A stretch of 25,725 nt of DNA, from positions 1 through 25,725 of the forward strand of contig LRSR01001587.1 in the NCBI GenBank assembly GCA_001579985.1, read 5' to 3'. Shown in pieces: positions 1 to 8,632 of this stretch. Position 1 is the stretch's first letter, and the number at the start of each line of letters is the position of its first letter. The DNA is from Hypsibius dujardini. Lineage: Eukaryota; Tardigrada; Eutardigrada; Parachela; Hypsibiidae. Below the pieces are notes generated by a model. That model saw only the letters and a program-made list of their open reading frames with translations, ran no database searches and was not told the origin of the DNA. Both the position numbers and the translations under genes were made by a program.

Positions 1-1634
1 GGCCACGGACAGGAGCACAGCAATCACCGTGTTGATGCATTCGTACAGCAGCGACATGGCCGATGTTGAATGGATTAGCGTCGTAAGTGGTTCAATCAGC
101 TTCTTGCCCAGCCGCGGCTCCAACGGCGTCAGCGCACCGAAAAGCTTGATGATCTTGATTAGCATCCAGTTGTTGGAAGAGTTGGTCATTAGTTTGAAGA
201 AAGTCGGCGCCAGGGCGAGGTAGTTCTTGGGGTGCTTACGTGCCAGCTCACAGATGACGTTCACGGCCGCGGATTGGACGCCTGGATCGGGATCCTCCAG
301 TTTTTCTTTCAGGCGAGCGAAACAGGGCCTCAAAGCATCGGGGTACCTAAAATCAAGTATCCACTGTTGATTTTGGCATAAGAACTACAGTGTCCATCTA
401 TTCTTGCAGCGTGTCTATCTTCCTATCTTTCTGTTCTGTCTGTCTGTCTGTCTGTCTTTCTGTCTGTCTGTCTATGTATTTATCTGACAGACCGCTTGTC
501 TTCGCGTCTGGCTTTCGGTCCTCTCAGTCAGTCTGCCGATTTGTCTCGTGTCTAACACTCACCGCAAAAACACCTTATACATGAGTAACACCGCTCGCTT
601 CCGGACATATGCCTTCGATGAAGTCATTAACGACATGGCATCGTTGGCCAAGTCGCGGGCTAAATCGTTGGAAATGAAGCAGGCTAATCCGCCGAGGGCG
701 ATACTAGCGTCGTACAAATTCGACGAGGTAATGTCCTTCCTAATCATATTGGTAGTCAGCATCAAAACGTCGGTCTCATCCGAGAAGGTTTGCGCCGCAG
801 CCAGGTAGCCCACCCGTTTGCAGGTGAATTTCGTCGAGCTCATCACCTCGATTATGTTGAAGGCCGCCCAGGAGATGTCATAGCCTAGCATCTGCAGATA
901 GGCCAGCTTCTCGATGGCGTTGGTCTTGACGGCAATGTTGTCCTGCTTCAGCTCTAGCTTGATCTCGTCCATACATTGGGCGATATAACGGGCCTACACA
1001 AAAGTGAAAACATTGAGAGTTTAAATGCACTAACTTTCAGGCAGAGCAGGAATATCCCTGTAATGTCCCACCTGTAAAATACAGGTGGAACGAAGAAAAC
1101 ATTCAATCAATCAATGAACCAATCGAAAGTCAATTTAATGATCAGTATATCGTCTCCAGTCTGTCTACACACACACAAAAACGATATGACCAGGTTGTCG
1201 TCAATCATTATTCTGAAAAAGTCATAACCGAATAATCAATCAGCCAAATACCTGCAAATGAAATTCCATAAGCGAAAAAGGCGATGCTCTCTTCGTTTGC
1301 TATAAACTAATGGAGCGTGCTTCGTATGTGATATGCTTTTCAAACCAAACTTCAATCAATGAATTGAGCGATTCCATGAAATACCAACCCACTAGGCCAC
1401 CTGATCAAACATTCAATCAATCAATCAATCAATCAATCAAACATTCAATCAATCAATCAATAAATTGAGCGATTCCATTAAATACCAACCCACAAGGCCA
1501 CCTGCCCAAAGCCTCCAAAACATGCTGCAAAATCGTACCTCATTATCGCGATTGTTCCTGATGCCCCTGACCAGATCCGTCAGGCTCTTATCGAATAGCC
1601 GCTCAATGTTCCCCTTGACTTTACGGAGGGCCAT
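1..1634 (-). CDS. AP3D1: AP-3 complex subunit delta, N-terminal part (partial)
   Basis: Large adaptin subunit of the AP-3 coat, which sorts cargo from the Golgi and endosomes to lysosome-related compartments. Exons on the minus strand: 1539-1634, 563-993 and 1-346 (runs off the window), giving about 291 residues. Phases agree: GAG|GTACGA joins to GCCCGTTAT, and CG|GTGAGT joins to G TAC. The protein starts MALRKVKGNIERLFDKSL and contains DEIKLELKQDNIAVKTNAI, LQMLGYDISWAAFNIIEVMS, ARDLANDAM and DPGVQSAAVNVICELAR. This is the armadillo/HEAT trunk of delta adaptin and is close to the animal protein as I remember it. The ATG at 1634 is in a good context (gaaATGG) and begins exactly where the family begins. 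Intron 1 (994-1538) and intron 2 (347-562) carry (CAAT)n and (CTGT)n runs. No damage is seen in the visible part. The C-terminal hinge and ear lie outside the window. Confidence 0.95.
431..474. repeat. (CTGT)n microsatellite in AP3D1 intron 2
   Basis: Interrupted run of TCTG units on the plus strand, so ACAG on the sense strand of AP3D1. It lies inside the 216-nt intron 2. The same tetranucleotide recurs in two introns of the Patched-related gene. Confidence 0.9.
1353..1504. repeat. Direct duplication with (CAAT)n expansion in AP3D1 intron 1
   Basis: Two copies of a 51-bp segment (1353-1403 and 1454-1504, offset 101 bp) share ATTGAGCGATTCCAT and ATACCAACCCAC, with a few substitutions. Between them is an interrupted (CAAT)n run at about 1410-1461. 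The second copy ends 34 nt before the splice donor of exon 1. It looks like slippage or unequal-exchange growth of intronic DNA. Confidence 0.85.
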
Positions 1635-1891
1635 TTCCGAAGTGCAGCACAGGAAAAGGATGCAGTGTGCAGATCAGCCCCGAGGACGCAATCAACACCC
1701 ACCACCCAGCGCGTAATTCACCCCTTCATTCAGCCTGGCATCAATTATACAGGTGGCAGGCCCTCCAGAAATGAGGAGAGGAAGAGAGAGAGAGAGTAAT
1801 AGTAAGAATCTGGAATAGACGAAACAATACGGTATTATGATGATGATCCCACATTCTCACACATATGTTGGCACTGGTGGCGTGAAAATCA

Positions 1892-2062
1892 GGGAGACTA
1901 TTCGTGAGACGGGAGACTATTCGTGAGACGGGAGACTATTCGTGAGACGAGAGACTATTCGTGAGACGGGAGACTATTCGTGAGACGGGAGACTATTCGT
2001 GAGACGGGAGACTATTCGTGAGACGAGAGACTATTCGTGAGACGAGAGACTATTCGTGAAAC
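1892..2062. repeat. 19-bp minisatellite, 9 copies
   Basis: Nine head-to-tail units, exactly 171 bp, of GGGAGACTATTCGTGAGAC. Three units begin GAGAG instead of GGGAG, and the last ends GAAAC. There are no spacers between units, so this is a minisatellite and not a CRISPR array. It lies about 260 bp upstream of the AP3D1 start codon. Confidence 0.97.
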
Positions 2063-2500
2063 GGGATGACAGCAGCAGCTTCTTTTCGGCCAAGCTAAAA
2101 AAATCAATAACTCACCACGCAGACCAATCGAGGGATGCAATAACGCAGCTCAGCTATCCCTTTTCCAGAATCGCCTCGTTGTGATTAATCGGTTGATCCA
2201 GATTTCCTTTAATTTCTATAAAAATCCTCCGACTGCTGAAAACTGAGTTTGCATATTTTTTGCAGGCATCTGCTACGAAATTATTCCACGTTGGCCCTGT
2301 ACAGGGTCCAGGTTAAAATAAGGCCATTTTCAATGGAGAAAGTGGCTAATTGTGATAGATCCACAAACGCATGGCTGTTAACCAATCTCTAAGCATTATT
2401 CCCCTAAGGTAAATAGCAAGGTTTCTAAAGTAGCTGCCTCAATGTTACGTACATTCGTCGATTGATTCGTTGATTAATGAATTTTTAAACTCAAGCAATG

Positions 2501-2638
2501 CACCACACGGCCCACCACACGGCCCACCACACGGCCTACCACACGGCCTACCACACGGCCCACCACACGGCCCACCACACGGCCCACCACACGGCCCACA
2601 CCACGGCCCACACCACGGCCCACACCATGGCCCACACC
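2501..2638. repeat. 12-bp minisatellite (CCCACCACACGG)n
   Basis: About 11.5 units of a 12-bp repeat. Some units read CCTACCACACGG, and the last four or so shift to CCCACACCACGG. One plus-strand frame (2470-2700) is open through it and would give PHGP/PHGL repeats, but nothing else supports translation. It lies 167 bp beyond the POP7 stop codon. Confidence 0.93.
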
Positions 2639-2804
2639 AACTGAATTGGCCTAGATTGATCTATGGATTGGACTCAAGAACCTCTTCGGAAAACACATGA
2701 AAGAATGAAATCGCCTCCATATCTTGTCACAGAATATACAAGAAAAGAGTCGGAAGTAAAATAGCAGAATCGCACAGACGCGACAGTTGAAATATGCTCA
2801 ACAA

Positions 2805-3395
2805 TTACGTCTTCTGCGCTGCTTTCGGCGCTGCCACATCTTCCAATGTCCTCGTGAATGAAATTTTAATCTTGATAACAGAAACAAATCGCGACTGTGA
2901 AATCGGATCCAAATCGTCGCGCAACGGCTCCAGCTCATCCGTCATCTCCACACTGCCGGTCGTCGGGGACAGTTCCAGCAGATCGCCGCCGAAATCCGAC
3001 TGCAGCTGCAGCGCCAAATTAACCGCCCTGTTAACAGCTGCCCCCATGCCGTGCAGGGTAACCTCACGGCATCCCGAGGCTTCCAGCAGCTTTTTACACT
3101 TTTGCATTTGCGCTCGGAAGGGCGTCTTCAGGGTGAGGTAGACGTCGCCGGGCCCCTTCGGGAAGCGTCGTGGTAAATGACTGATTAACTGATATTCCGC
3201 CGGGTCGTAAGCCAATTTAGAGGTGCGCCGCGCTGCAGTGTCCGGATTCGAAGGATGCGAGGTCCGCGGAGCTGCTCCAGGTCCGGTGTAGGGGTTTCCG
3301 CGGCTGTTCCCCCGTTTGTTGGCGTGATGGTTGCGATTACTACTATTGTTCGGTCGTCGCTGCTCCGTCGTGCCGGGTCCCGGTGACGCACTCAT
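2805..3395 (-). CDS. POP7: Ribonuclease P/MRP protein subunit Rpp20 (POP7), Alba-type
   Basis: Small Alba-fold protein that pairs with Rpp25 and binds the P3 arm of RNase P and RNase MRP RNA, for tRNA 5' processing and rRNA processing in the nucleus. Single exon, 196 residues, start ATG at 3395, stop TAA at 2805-2807. The Alba core is at about residues 66-190: DPAEYQLISHLPRR, DVYLTLKTPFRAQMQKCKKL, EVTLHGMGAAVNRAVNLALQ, GSVEMTDELEP and SVIKIKISF. This order matches human Rpp20 (about 140 residues). The extra length is a basic, Asn/Arg/Gly/Pro-rich, probably disordered N-terminal tail of about 65 residues and a short Ala/Lys tail. The neighbouring gene on the plus strand starts 695 bp away, so a shared promoter region is possible. 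No intron or break is seen. Confidence 0.9.
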   Translation of the reverse strand: MSASPGPGTTEQRRPNNSSNRNHHANKRGNSRGNPYTGPGAAPRTSHPSNPDTAARRTSKLAYDPAEYQLISHLPRRFPKGPGDVYLTLKTPFRAQMQKCKKLLEASGCREVTLHGMGAAVNRAVNLALQLQSDFGGDLLELSPTTGSVEMTDELEPLRDDLDPISQSRFVSVIKIKISFTRTLEDVAAPKAAQKT

Positions 3396-4089
3396 CTTCC
3401 GCAGGTCTGTTTGTTTAATTCTTACAGATAGACTCGACCACTGTGCGAAAATTTCAAGCAGGGCCGCTTGAGTTCCTAAAAGGACAGGAGTTACTAGCTA
3501 TTGTACTATGTAAAAGTATTATTGTTGCACGAACAGAAAAACGTGAGATATTTTGCAGCACAATACCTCAATCAACCGACGAACGGAACGGTAACAATCC
3601 CGTACCGCAGAATTTATCCCGACTGTCGAGCTGAGATTCGATAATTCGATAAATCTCTTGGGATAAAGAAATAATAGATCAGTGGTTCAGAAGTCAGGGC
3701 CAATTGAATATATTTATTGAACTGTGAAATCTTCCTCAGCCAAAAAGCCAGATTCGTGAAAAGCGTCACGACTCAGGAGTCACTTAAGACAAATTATGTT
3801 TCTTCGAATTGAATCAGACAATCAAGCAAGCAATCGATGATAGTCTGGATTGTGTGCAATGCGCAATGATCGGTGCAACCATTCGTGCAATGCGCAGTGT
3901 TGTGGTTCTCTCTTGTGTTTCGTCTCTCTCGTGTGACGCTCGACGCCTCGACTTAAGACTCTTCAGCTATTCCTGGCAATCGTTGTCTCTCCTAAACTGC
4001 AATAACGTCGCAGAGATTGTTGTTTCTGTAATTCTGGTTCAATAGAAAAATTTATCTAATTAACTAAAGATATCTTACCAGCATTAAAG
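3396..4089. other. Divergent spacer between POP7 and the small gene at 4090
   Basis: Head-to-head promoter space for POP7 (leftward) and the next gene (rightward). It is AT-rich with short repeats, for example GTGCAATGCGCA twice near 3854 and 3888, and the ATTCGATAATTCGATAAATC stretch near 3633. The short ORFs here (3443-3634, 3809-4045) have no family features. I see no confident TATA box or RNA gene. Confidence 0.55.
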
Positions 4090-4557
4090 ATGCCTCCTGT
4101 TAGTGCCAACACGCGTCACGGAAACGGTAAAGGAAGCAAAATTATTTATTACAAATCAATCAATCAATCAATCACCAGTTCGAATTTTGGATTTTTCTCA
4201 CCATCTCTTTATTTAGCTTCGGGTAGTTCGCTCCTGTCCAGCGCCAGAGACTCCACCGCACGGACATCCCCCGAACTCAGCATAATGCCTCGGCGGCTCT
4301 TCAGCTCACCCGACACGGCGGACAAGGATGCGGACGCCGCGTCGTATTCCAGTGACCCCGAAGAGATTGAGTCCCGCATGAAACGTCCCGGACCGATGGG
4401 CCGCGTATTACCCCCCACCGCCGCCGACGTCGCAGCGATGGACGAAAAAGAGTATCTCAACCTGATGGCGGAGCTGCGAGCCACCGCGGACAAAATCCTG
4501 CGTGAGGATGAATGGAAGTTTCGCTCGTCTGACCTGATTTTGGGATTCAGAGACTGA
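4090..4557 (+). CDS. Small unrecognised protein, acidic with C-terminal helix
   Basis: I do not recognise this gene. Read without splicing it gives 155 residues. A better model removes an in-phase 93-nt intron at 4127-4219 (donor AACG|GTAAAG, acceptor TTTATTTAG|CTTCGG, edges accurate to about 2 nt). That intron contains a (CAAT)n run, as other introns here do, and its removal leaves about 124 residues. The protein has a Ser/Thr-rich N-terminus, an Asp/Glu-rich middle (SSPDTADKDADAASYSSDPE), then RPGPMGRVLPPTAADVAAMD and a charged helix EYLNLMAELRATADKILRED ending EWKFRSSDLILGF. The helix could mediate binding to a partner. The alternative start MPRRLFSS at 4285 would also give a good protein. 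Codon use and the sharp helical pattern suggest it is real. Function unknown. Confidence 0.55.
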   Translation: MPPVSANTRHGNGKGSKIIYYKSINQSITSSNFGFFSPSLYLASGSSLLSSARDSTARTSPELSIMPRRLFSSPDTADKDADAASYSSDPEEIESRMKRPGPMGRVLPPTAADVAAMDEKEYLNLMAELRATADKILREDEWKFRSSDLILGFRD

Positions 4558-4704
4558 TCCTCCCTGGGGAGAAGTGTAAAATATCATCTCGTTATACTTT
4601 TGTTTTTCTTGCGTACCATTTATTTGTCCTAGTTTTAACTGAAAGCAAAAGAAATTTGTTTGCTTTTTCATTATTTATTATGTACAGCTACATGAACATG
4701 TTCT

Positions 4705-4828
4705 ATATGCACAGGCCTAATGCAGTGGACTGCGTTTGGTTGATTGTTTGATTAGCACAAAAGCCAATATGCACAGGCCTAATGCAGTGGAATGCGTTGG
4801 GTTGATTGTTTGATTAGCACAAAAGCCA
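4705..4828. repeat. 62-bp tandem duplication
   Basis: Two adjacent 62-bp copies (4705-4766 and 4767-4828) begin ATATGCACAGGCCTAATGCA and end TTAGCACAAAAGCCA. They differ at about two positions (GGACTGCGTTTGG against GGAATGCGTTGGG), so the duplication is recent. Confidence 0.95.
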
Positions 4829-4938
4829 AAATGAATCCCGAGCGGACAGAGAAAGTTTCTTATTGTGTTCCTTCTCAGAGTGCATGGACACTGCAATCAT
4901 CCTCTGAAGTGACACATGACATCTCCGGAGCAGCCCAA

Positions 4939-5277
4939 TACAGTCAACTACAAGATTGAGTACATTGGAGGGTCCGGGGAATGGGCAAAAGGGGCGTTGC
5001 AGGAGTGCTTCTCAAACAATCGAACAATCAACCACCTGACCACCCCTTCTGCCCATACCCCGGACCCTCCAGTGTACTCAGCCACCTGACCACCCCATGC
5101 TCTGCCCCTTTTGTCCATACCCCGGACTCTCCACTGGAGGGTCCAGGGTATGGGCAAAAGGGGCGTTGCAGGGGTGCTTCTCAAATAATCGAACAATCAA
5201 CCACCTGACCGCCCCCTGCTCCGCCCCTTTTGCCCATACCCCGGACCGGAGTGTACTCAGTCTTGTCATTGATTGTA
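4939..5277. mobile_element. Composite MITE (family 1, copy A) with TA flanks
   Basis: Left end TACAGTCAACTACAAGATTG. The right end, read in reverse complement, is TACAATCAATGACAAGACTG, and the match continues through GAGTACA to the GTCCGGGG block. Each end carries TA, as with Tc1/mariner-type insertions. Inside, a block with GGGCAAAAGGGGCG, TTCTCAAACAATCGAACAAT and CAACCACCTGACC occurs twice in direct order. The centre (5104-5133 against 5135-5164) is a near-palindrome. The element looks like a dimer or internally duplicated version of copy B at 6397-6609. It has no coding capacity. Confidence 0.8.
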
Positions 5278-5520
5278 CATGTACTGTGTACCACATGCCA
5301 TAACTAGTAGGGAACGCAGAATTCCAGTTGAAGAGATTACAGCGAAGATTAAGATTCCAACACCAAGATTTAGCTAAAAGAGATTCAATTTAAAGGCAGG
5401 TTTCTTCATCCTACTATTCTGAGGGGGCGTTTACTAGTAAAATGGTACACGCACTCGGAACGTGGACTATGCTCGAAACGAAAGAACTTTCCACCAGAAA
5501 GATTTCTCCGGACATTGGCA

Positions 5521-8500
5521 CTATACTTTCTCGAAATCCGACATCAGACCCCAATGGTCACTGGCGTAACGCTGAGAATGAGGAACTTTGTCGATGCCAG
5601 CGAACCCGAAGAATTTGAATCTCAGCTGTTGCTGCTGACTCGGACGTAGATACAGCCGGTCGAAACGGCACCGGGGTTTGCCATGGGAAATCAAGGCGCC
5701 GGCGTTGACATTTGTGGCACAATCCCATGTGTACCGGACCTCGGGCCGGGATCCGCCTTCCACCCACAGATCCCTGACGTTAGCCGGCAATCCTCCGGCG
5801 ATCTTGACGTCGTTCTCCCTCAGCGTCTCTCGAGCGTTCAGGTCGCCACCAAACAAAACGGTCCGCACGGCGTTCTGAGCAGTCATGCGCTGAAAGCACA
5901 GCGCCAATTGAGCATGCCGCTCCTTGGTGCCTTCTTTACACGACTCCAGATGAGATGTCATGAATGTCATTGGGATCCCACTCCAACTGGCCTAACAATT
6001 ACAAAGACACACACACAAAATGCTAGTATGGTCTCTGAGAGTATGAATGCCACGCATTTGCTTGTCCCTTCATTCTGAGCTTCTTTGTTTTGACATATAG
6101 GCAGAGGGAGGTCTCCAATGTGCTTACCATCACCGTGAGCAAATTCCGACCCATTGTGCTGTCGGGATACGGGAACAAATCACTCCTCTCCAGCTGCACA
6201 GTCTGTTTCTTTAACAGAATAGCGGTGTAGTACTGTGCTTGTTCGCCGAAGTGAAAGCCGTAGACGGAACCCAAGCGAGCAGTCAAGATATCGCGGCTCT
6301 CTTGAACAACTTCCTAAAACAACGTCGACACTGAGGCACAAAGCAGCATCTTAACCAGTGGCGAGAGTTCGATGAGACGATAGTAATGGGAAGCCGTACA
6401 GTCAACGACAAGATTGAGTACACTGGAGGGTTCGGGGAATGGGCAATAGGGGCGGGGGCAGGGCGTGGTTTTCAAACAATCAAACAATCAACCACCTGAC
6501 CTGCAGCGGTTGCTTTCTTTCTGCTTTCTTCCATTTTCAAACATGTCACCCCATGCTCCGCCCCTTTTGCCCGTACCCTCCACTGTACTCAATCTTGTCG
6601 TTGATTGTATGTACCTGTAACAGAACAACGTCCGGGTCCTTGCGCAAAATTTCAGCCACGACCTCTTGAGTGCGGATGCCAATTCCTTGTTGATCAAGCC
6701 CTACCAAAATAGTATTCAATAAATAACACAGTTATGTGAACAGTTATAATTAATTATACTGCGGCAAATAAAGCGAAATGATTCAGGAAAACAAGAAGTT
6801 TCTTCAGCCGATTTACTAGTACTGTACTGTCGCGATTCTAACGGCCGTTTTTTGGCCCTACCAGTAAATTACAACCCCCGGGCCCGGGCCGGGCCGGAAT
6901 TGAATCCGTGACGTCACACAGAGTCTTGCACGGGGGACGCGGGGCTAAGCTGGCCGTTAGAATCGCGACAGTACAGTACCATCGATGTTCCATGTGATCA
7001 GTCGGAAGAGAGTCGGCTGGAGGTTCCCCGGTCCATCACCACTTCCCAAATTGGGCATAGCGGGATCGCCATTTCGTGAGCTGCGACTGATCGAAGCCCC
7101 ATCGCCATTGGATGAGGCAGTCCTGGTGGACGAGGCAGAGTCCTCGGAAATGGATTTCTTTTGAACAGGGGCATCATCACTGCCCCAATTGGCACGCTTC
7201 CTTGATGTACTCACCTCGGTAGTAAGCCCACTGTTTTTCATACGAAAAACAACCCTTATCGACAAGTGTCAATTAAAATTACAAAAAAGACGGTGGCAAA
7301 ATTGGGAACTGGACCTCTAGAAGGAGATGGGCCATCTTACTACGCACCGCGCGGGATTAGTGAGCTGCGGCTGCGGGGGACGACTACGATGCGGGGATCC
7401 GTCACGAAACGTACGAATACTGCTCTGCAAAGTGAAATAGAAACAAGCTTTACGCTCCGCTACAGGTGATCTTCTTCGGACCTCTTCAAACTTCGTACCT
7501 CTAAATTCCAGTTGTGGCGGACCAAACAAGGCACGGCAATATCCGAGTTCGTGCCCGTCTGCTCAACAAATTTGGCAACCATCTCGGCGCATCCTTTCGC
7601 ATCGGGGATCGCGTCGACGTCGATGACCATCGGCTCCTCATTGTCCTGTGCCGGCTCACCTGCATCGTTTGGCACAGGACCACCGACGACCGCCGCGCCC
7701 TCACCAGTGCTCACTGATCGGACGTCGTCCATCTCCATGAAGTAGGCCGAAACACTCAACTACATTTCGACGATTAGTTAATATTTATAAAATAATATTT
7801 ATCAGGCGCAAAAAGCAATGGGAATTTCCGCGCACCTCCAAGTTCCAAGCCCTGTCCTGCAAATAGGTCTGCGCGATGGCTGTCTGCAAAATTAAAAAGA
7901 GGCACTCATCAGACCGATCCAATTTTTATGCGAAACTGAGACGCTTGTTAAAATTAACCAAGTTCTAAAAGAACCGAAATTTATATTTCCATATTTTAAT
8001 TTATCCTTTCAACGAATACCAGAATAATTCAATCAATTACCTCAACGGTGGAATTCAACCCACTCCGATCTTTTAAACATCCAGAGATCAATCAACTGAT
8101 CGCCACATAAAGCGACATAATTAAAACCGAAACAGCAATCAAGCAATTGAATCATAATAATTTCATAATTCAATCAGGGCAATTATGCAATCCATACAAT
8201 CAATCAACCGACCGCACACAAGAACAAATGCGAGCATCATTCCATGTGGAAAATCCGTCAAGCAAGCGATCGACCAATCAGGTGCCTTCGCTATACTTGC
8301 TTACGTTAGTGCCCGTGACGTCTGCGAAGCTTAAATGCTCGTACTAGTAGTAATTTGTGAAGCTTTCATAATTCAATCCGGGCAATTAAGTAAGCCATAC
8401 AATCAATCCACCGACCAAACGCAAGAACCATGTGAGAATCATTCGATGTGGAAAATCAGTCAATCAAACGATCGACCAATTAGATGCTATACTTGCTTAC

Positions 8501-8632
8501 GTTAGTGCCCGTGACGTCTGCGAATCTTTGGCAGCGCAGGGCGCATTCCGCCGTCGGTGGAATCAGACTTTCGAATGAGTCACCGTCCGATTCTACATCA
8601 TCCGAATCGCCTTCATGTCGCGTAGTCGCCAT
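5521..8632 (-). CDS. TDP2: Tyrosyl-DNA phosphodiesterase 2 with two UBA-like modules
   Basis: Removes topoisomerase II peptide adducts from 5' DNA ends. Exons: 8501-8632, 7836-7883, 7499-7759, 7348-7424, 6980-7230, 6615-6700, 6128-6313 and 5521-5991, giving about 503 residues. The acceptor near 7230 is the least certain; alternatives lie at about 7205-7256. The catalytic EEP-fold motifs are all present: TWNIDG, LLQ|EVV (split by an intron), FGGDLNARE and SDHWGL. These supply the expected Asn, Glu, Asp and His. HLES, YTWDCATN and RFDRLYLRP are also typical of the family. The N-terminus has two UBA-like units (ECALRCQRF...AWNLE and GCAEMVAKF...HNWNLE), each cut by a phase-0 intron after NLE; the human enzyme has one. 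A basic SRKR in exon 5 may be a nuclear signal. Two introns carry MITEs at their donors, and intron 1 holds a copy of the exon 1 end. Confidence 0.92.
6397..6609. mobile_element. MITE (family 1, copy B) in TDP2 intron 6
   Basis: A 213-bp element with terminal inverted repeats of about 37 bp (3 mismatches): left TACAGTCAACGACAAGATTG; right, in reverse complement, TACAATCAACGACAAGATTG. Both ends carry TA, consistent with a TA target duplication. The interior repeats the CAAACAATCAACCACCTGACC-type block of copy A. On the TDP2 sense strand the element begins at donor position +6 (GTACA then TA). It makes up about 70% of the 301-nt intron. Confidence 0.9.
6819..6979. mobile_element. MITE-like inverted-repeat element (family 2) at TDP2 intron 5 donor
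   Basis: Perfect 28-bp inverted repeats at 6819-6846 and 6952-6979 begin GTACTGTACTGTCGCGATTC. The roughly 105-bp centre is GC-rich (CCCGGGCCCGGGCCGGGCC near 6878). TA dinucleotides sit at 6820-6821 and 6977-6978 and may be the target duplication. Read on the TDP2 sense strand, the GTACTG of the terminal repeat is itself the splice donor of intron 5. Confidence 0.88.
8162..8524. repeat. Imperfect tandem duplication including the TDP2 exon 1 end
   Basis: Segment 8162-8328 is repeated at 8365-8524. Shared blocks include TTCATAATTCAATC, CATGTGGAAAATC and CGATCGACCAAT. The last 37 or so bases (CTATACTTGCTTACGTTAGT through GTCTGCGAA) are identical. The second copy runs into TDP2 exon 1 and covers its last 24 coding bases and the donor. 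The first copy is therefore a donor plus exon-tail relic (FADVTGTN then GTAAGC) inside intron 1. Confidence 0.9.

Larger units (their letters stand above)
1635..2804. other. Spacer between AP3D1 start and POP7 stop
   Basis: No gene is supported here. The spacer holds the AP3D1 promoter and 5' UTR side (from 1635), a short GA run near 1780-1796, the 19-bp minisatellite (1892-2062) and the 12-bp minisatellite (2501-2638). I see no clear poly(A) signal for POP7 on the minus strand just below 2805. Confidence 0.7.
4558..5520. other. Spacer between two convergent genes
   Basis: Holds the 3' flanks of the small plus-strand gene and of TDP2 (minus strand), a 62-bp tandem duplication (4705-4828) and a composite inverted-repeat element (4939-5277). 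The short ORFs in 4948-5303 come from that element. No further gene is seen. Confidence 0.65.

Noticed and set aside
1892-2062. Possible CRISPR-like array
   Set aside because: The units are directly adjacent with no variable spacers, and the setting is an animal genome, so it is a minisatellite.
2470-2700. ORF encoding PHGP repeats
   Set aside because: It is open only because the 12-bp repeat is a multiple of three; flanks have no coding features and no splice partner was found.
3809-4045. 78-codon ORF upstream of the small gene
   Set aside because: Composition and lack of motifs suggest chance; it lies in divergent promoter space.
5521-8632. Idea that TDP2 is disabled by the MITEs
   Set aside because: Both donors keep GT and correct phase, and all catalytic motifs are present, so the gene reads as intact.
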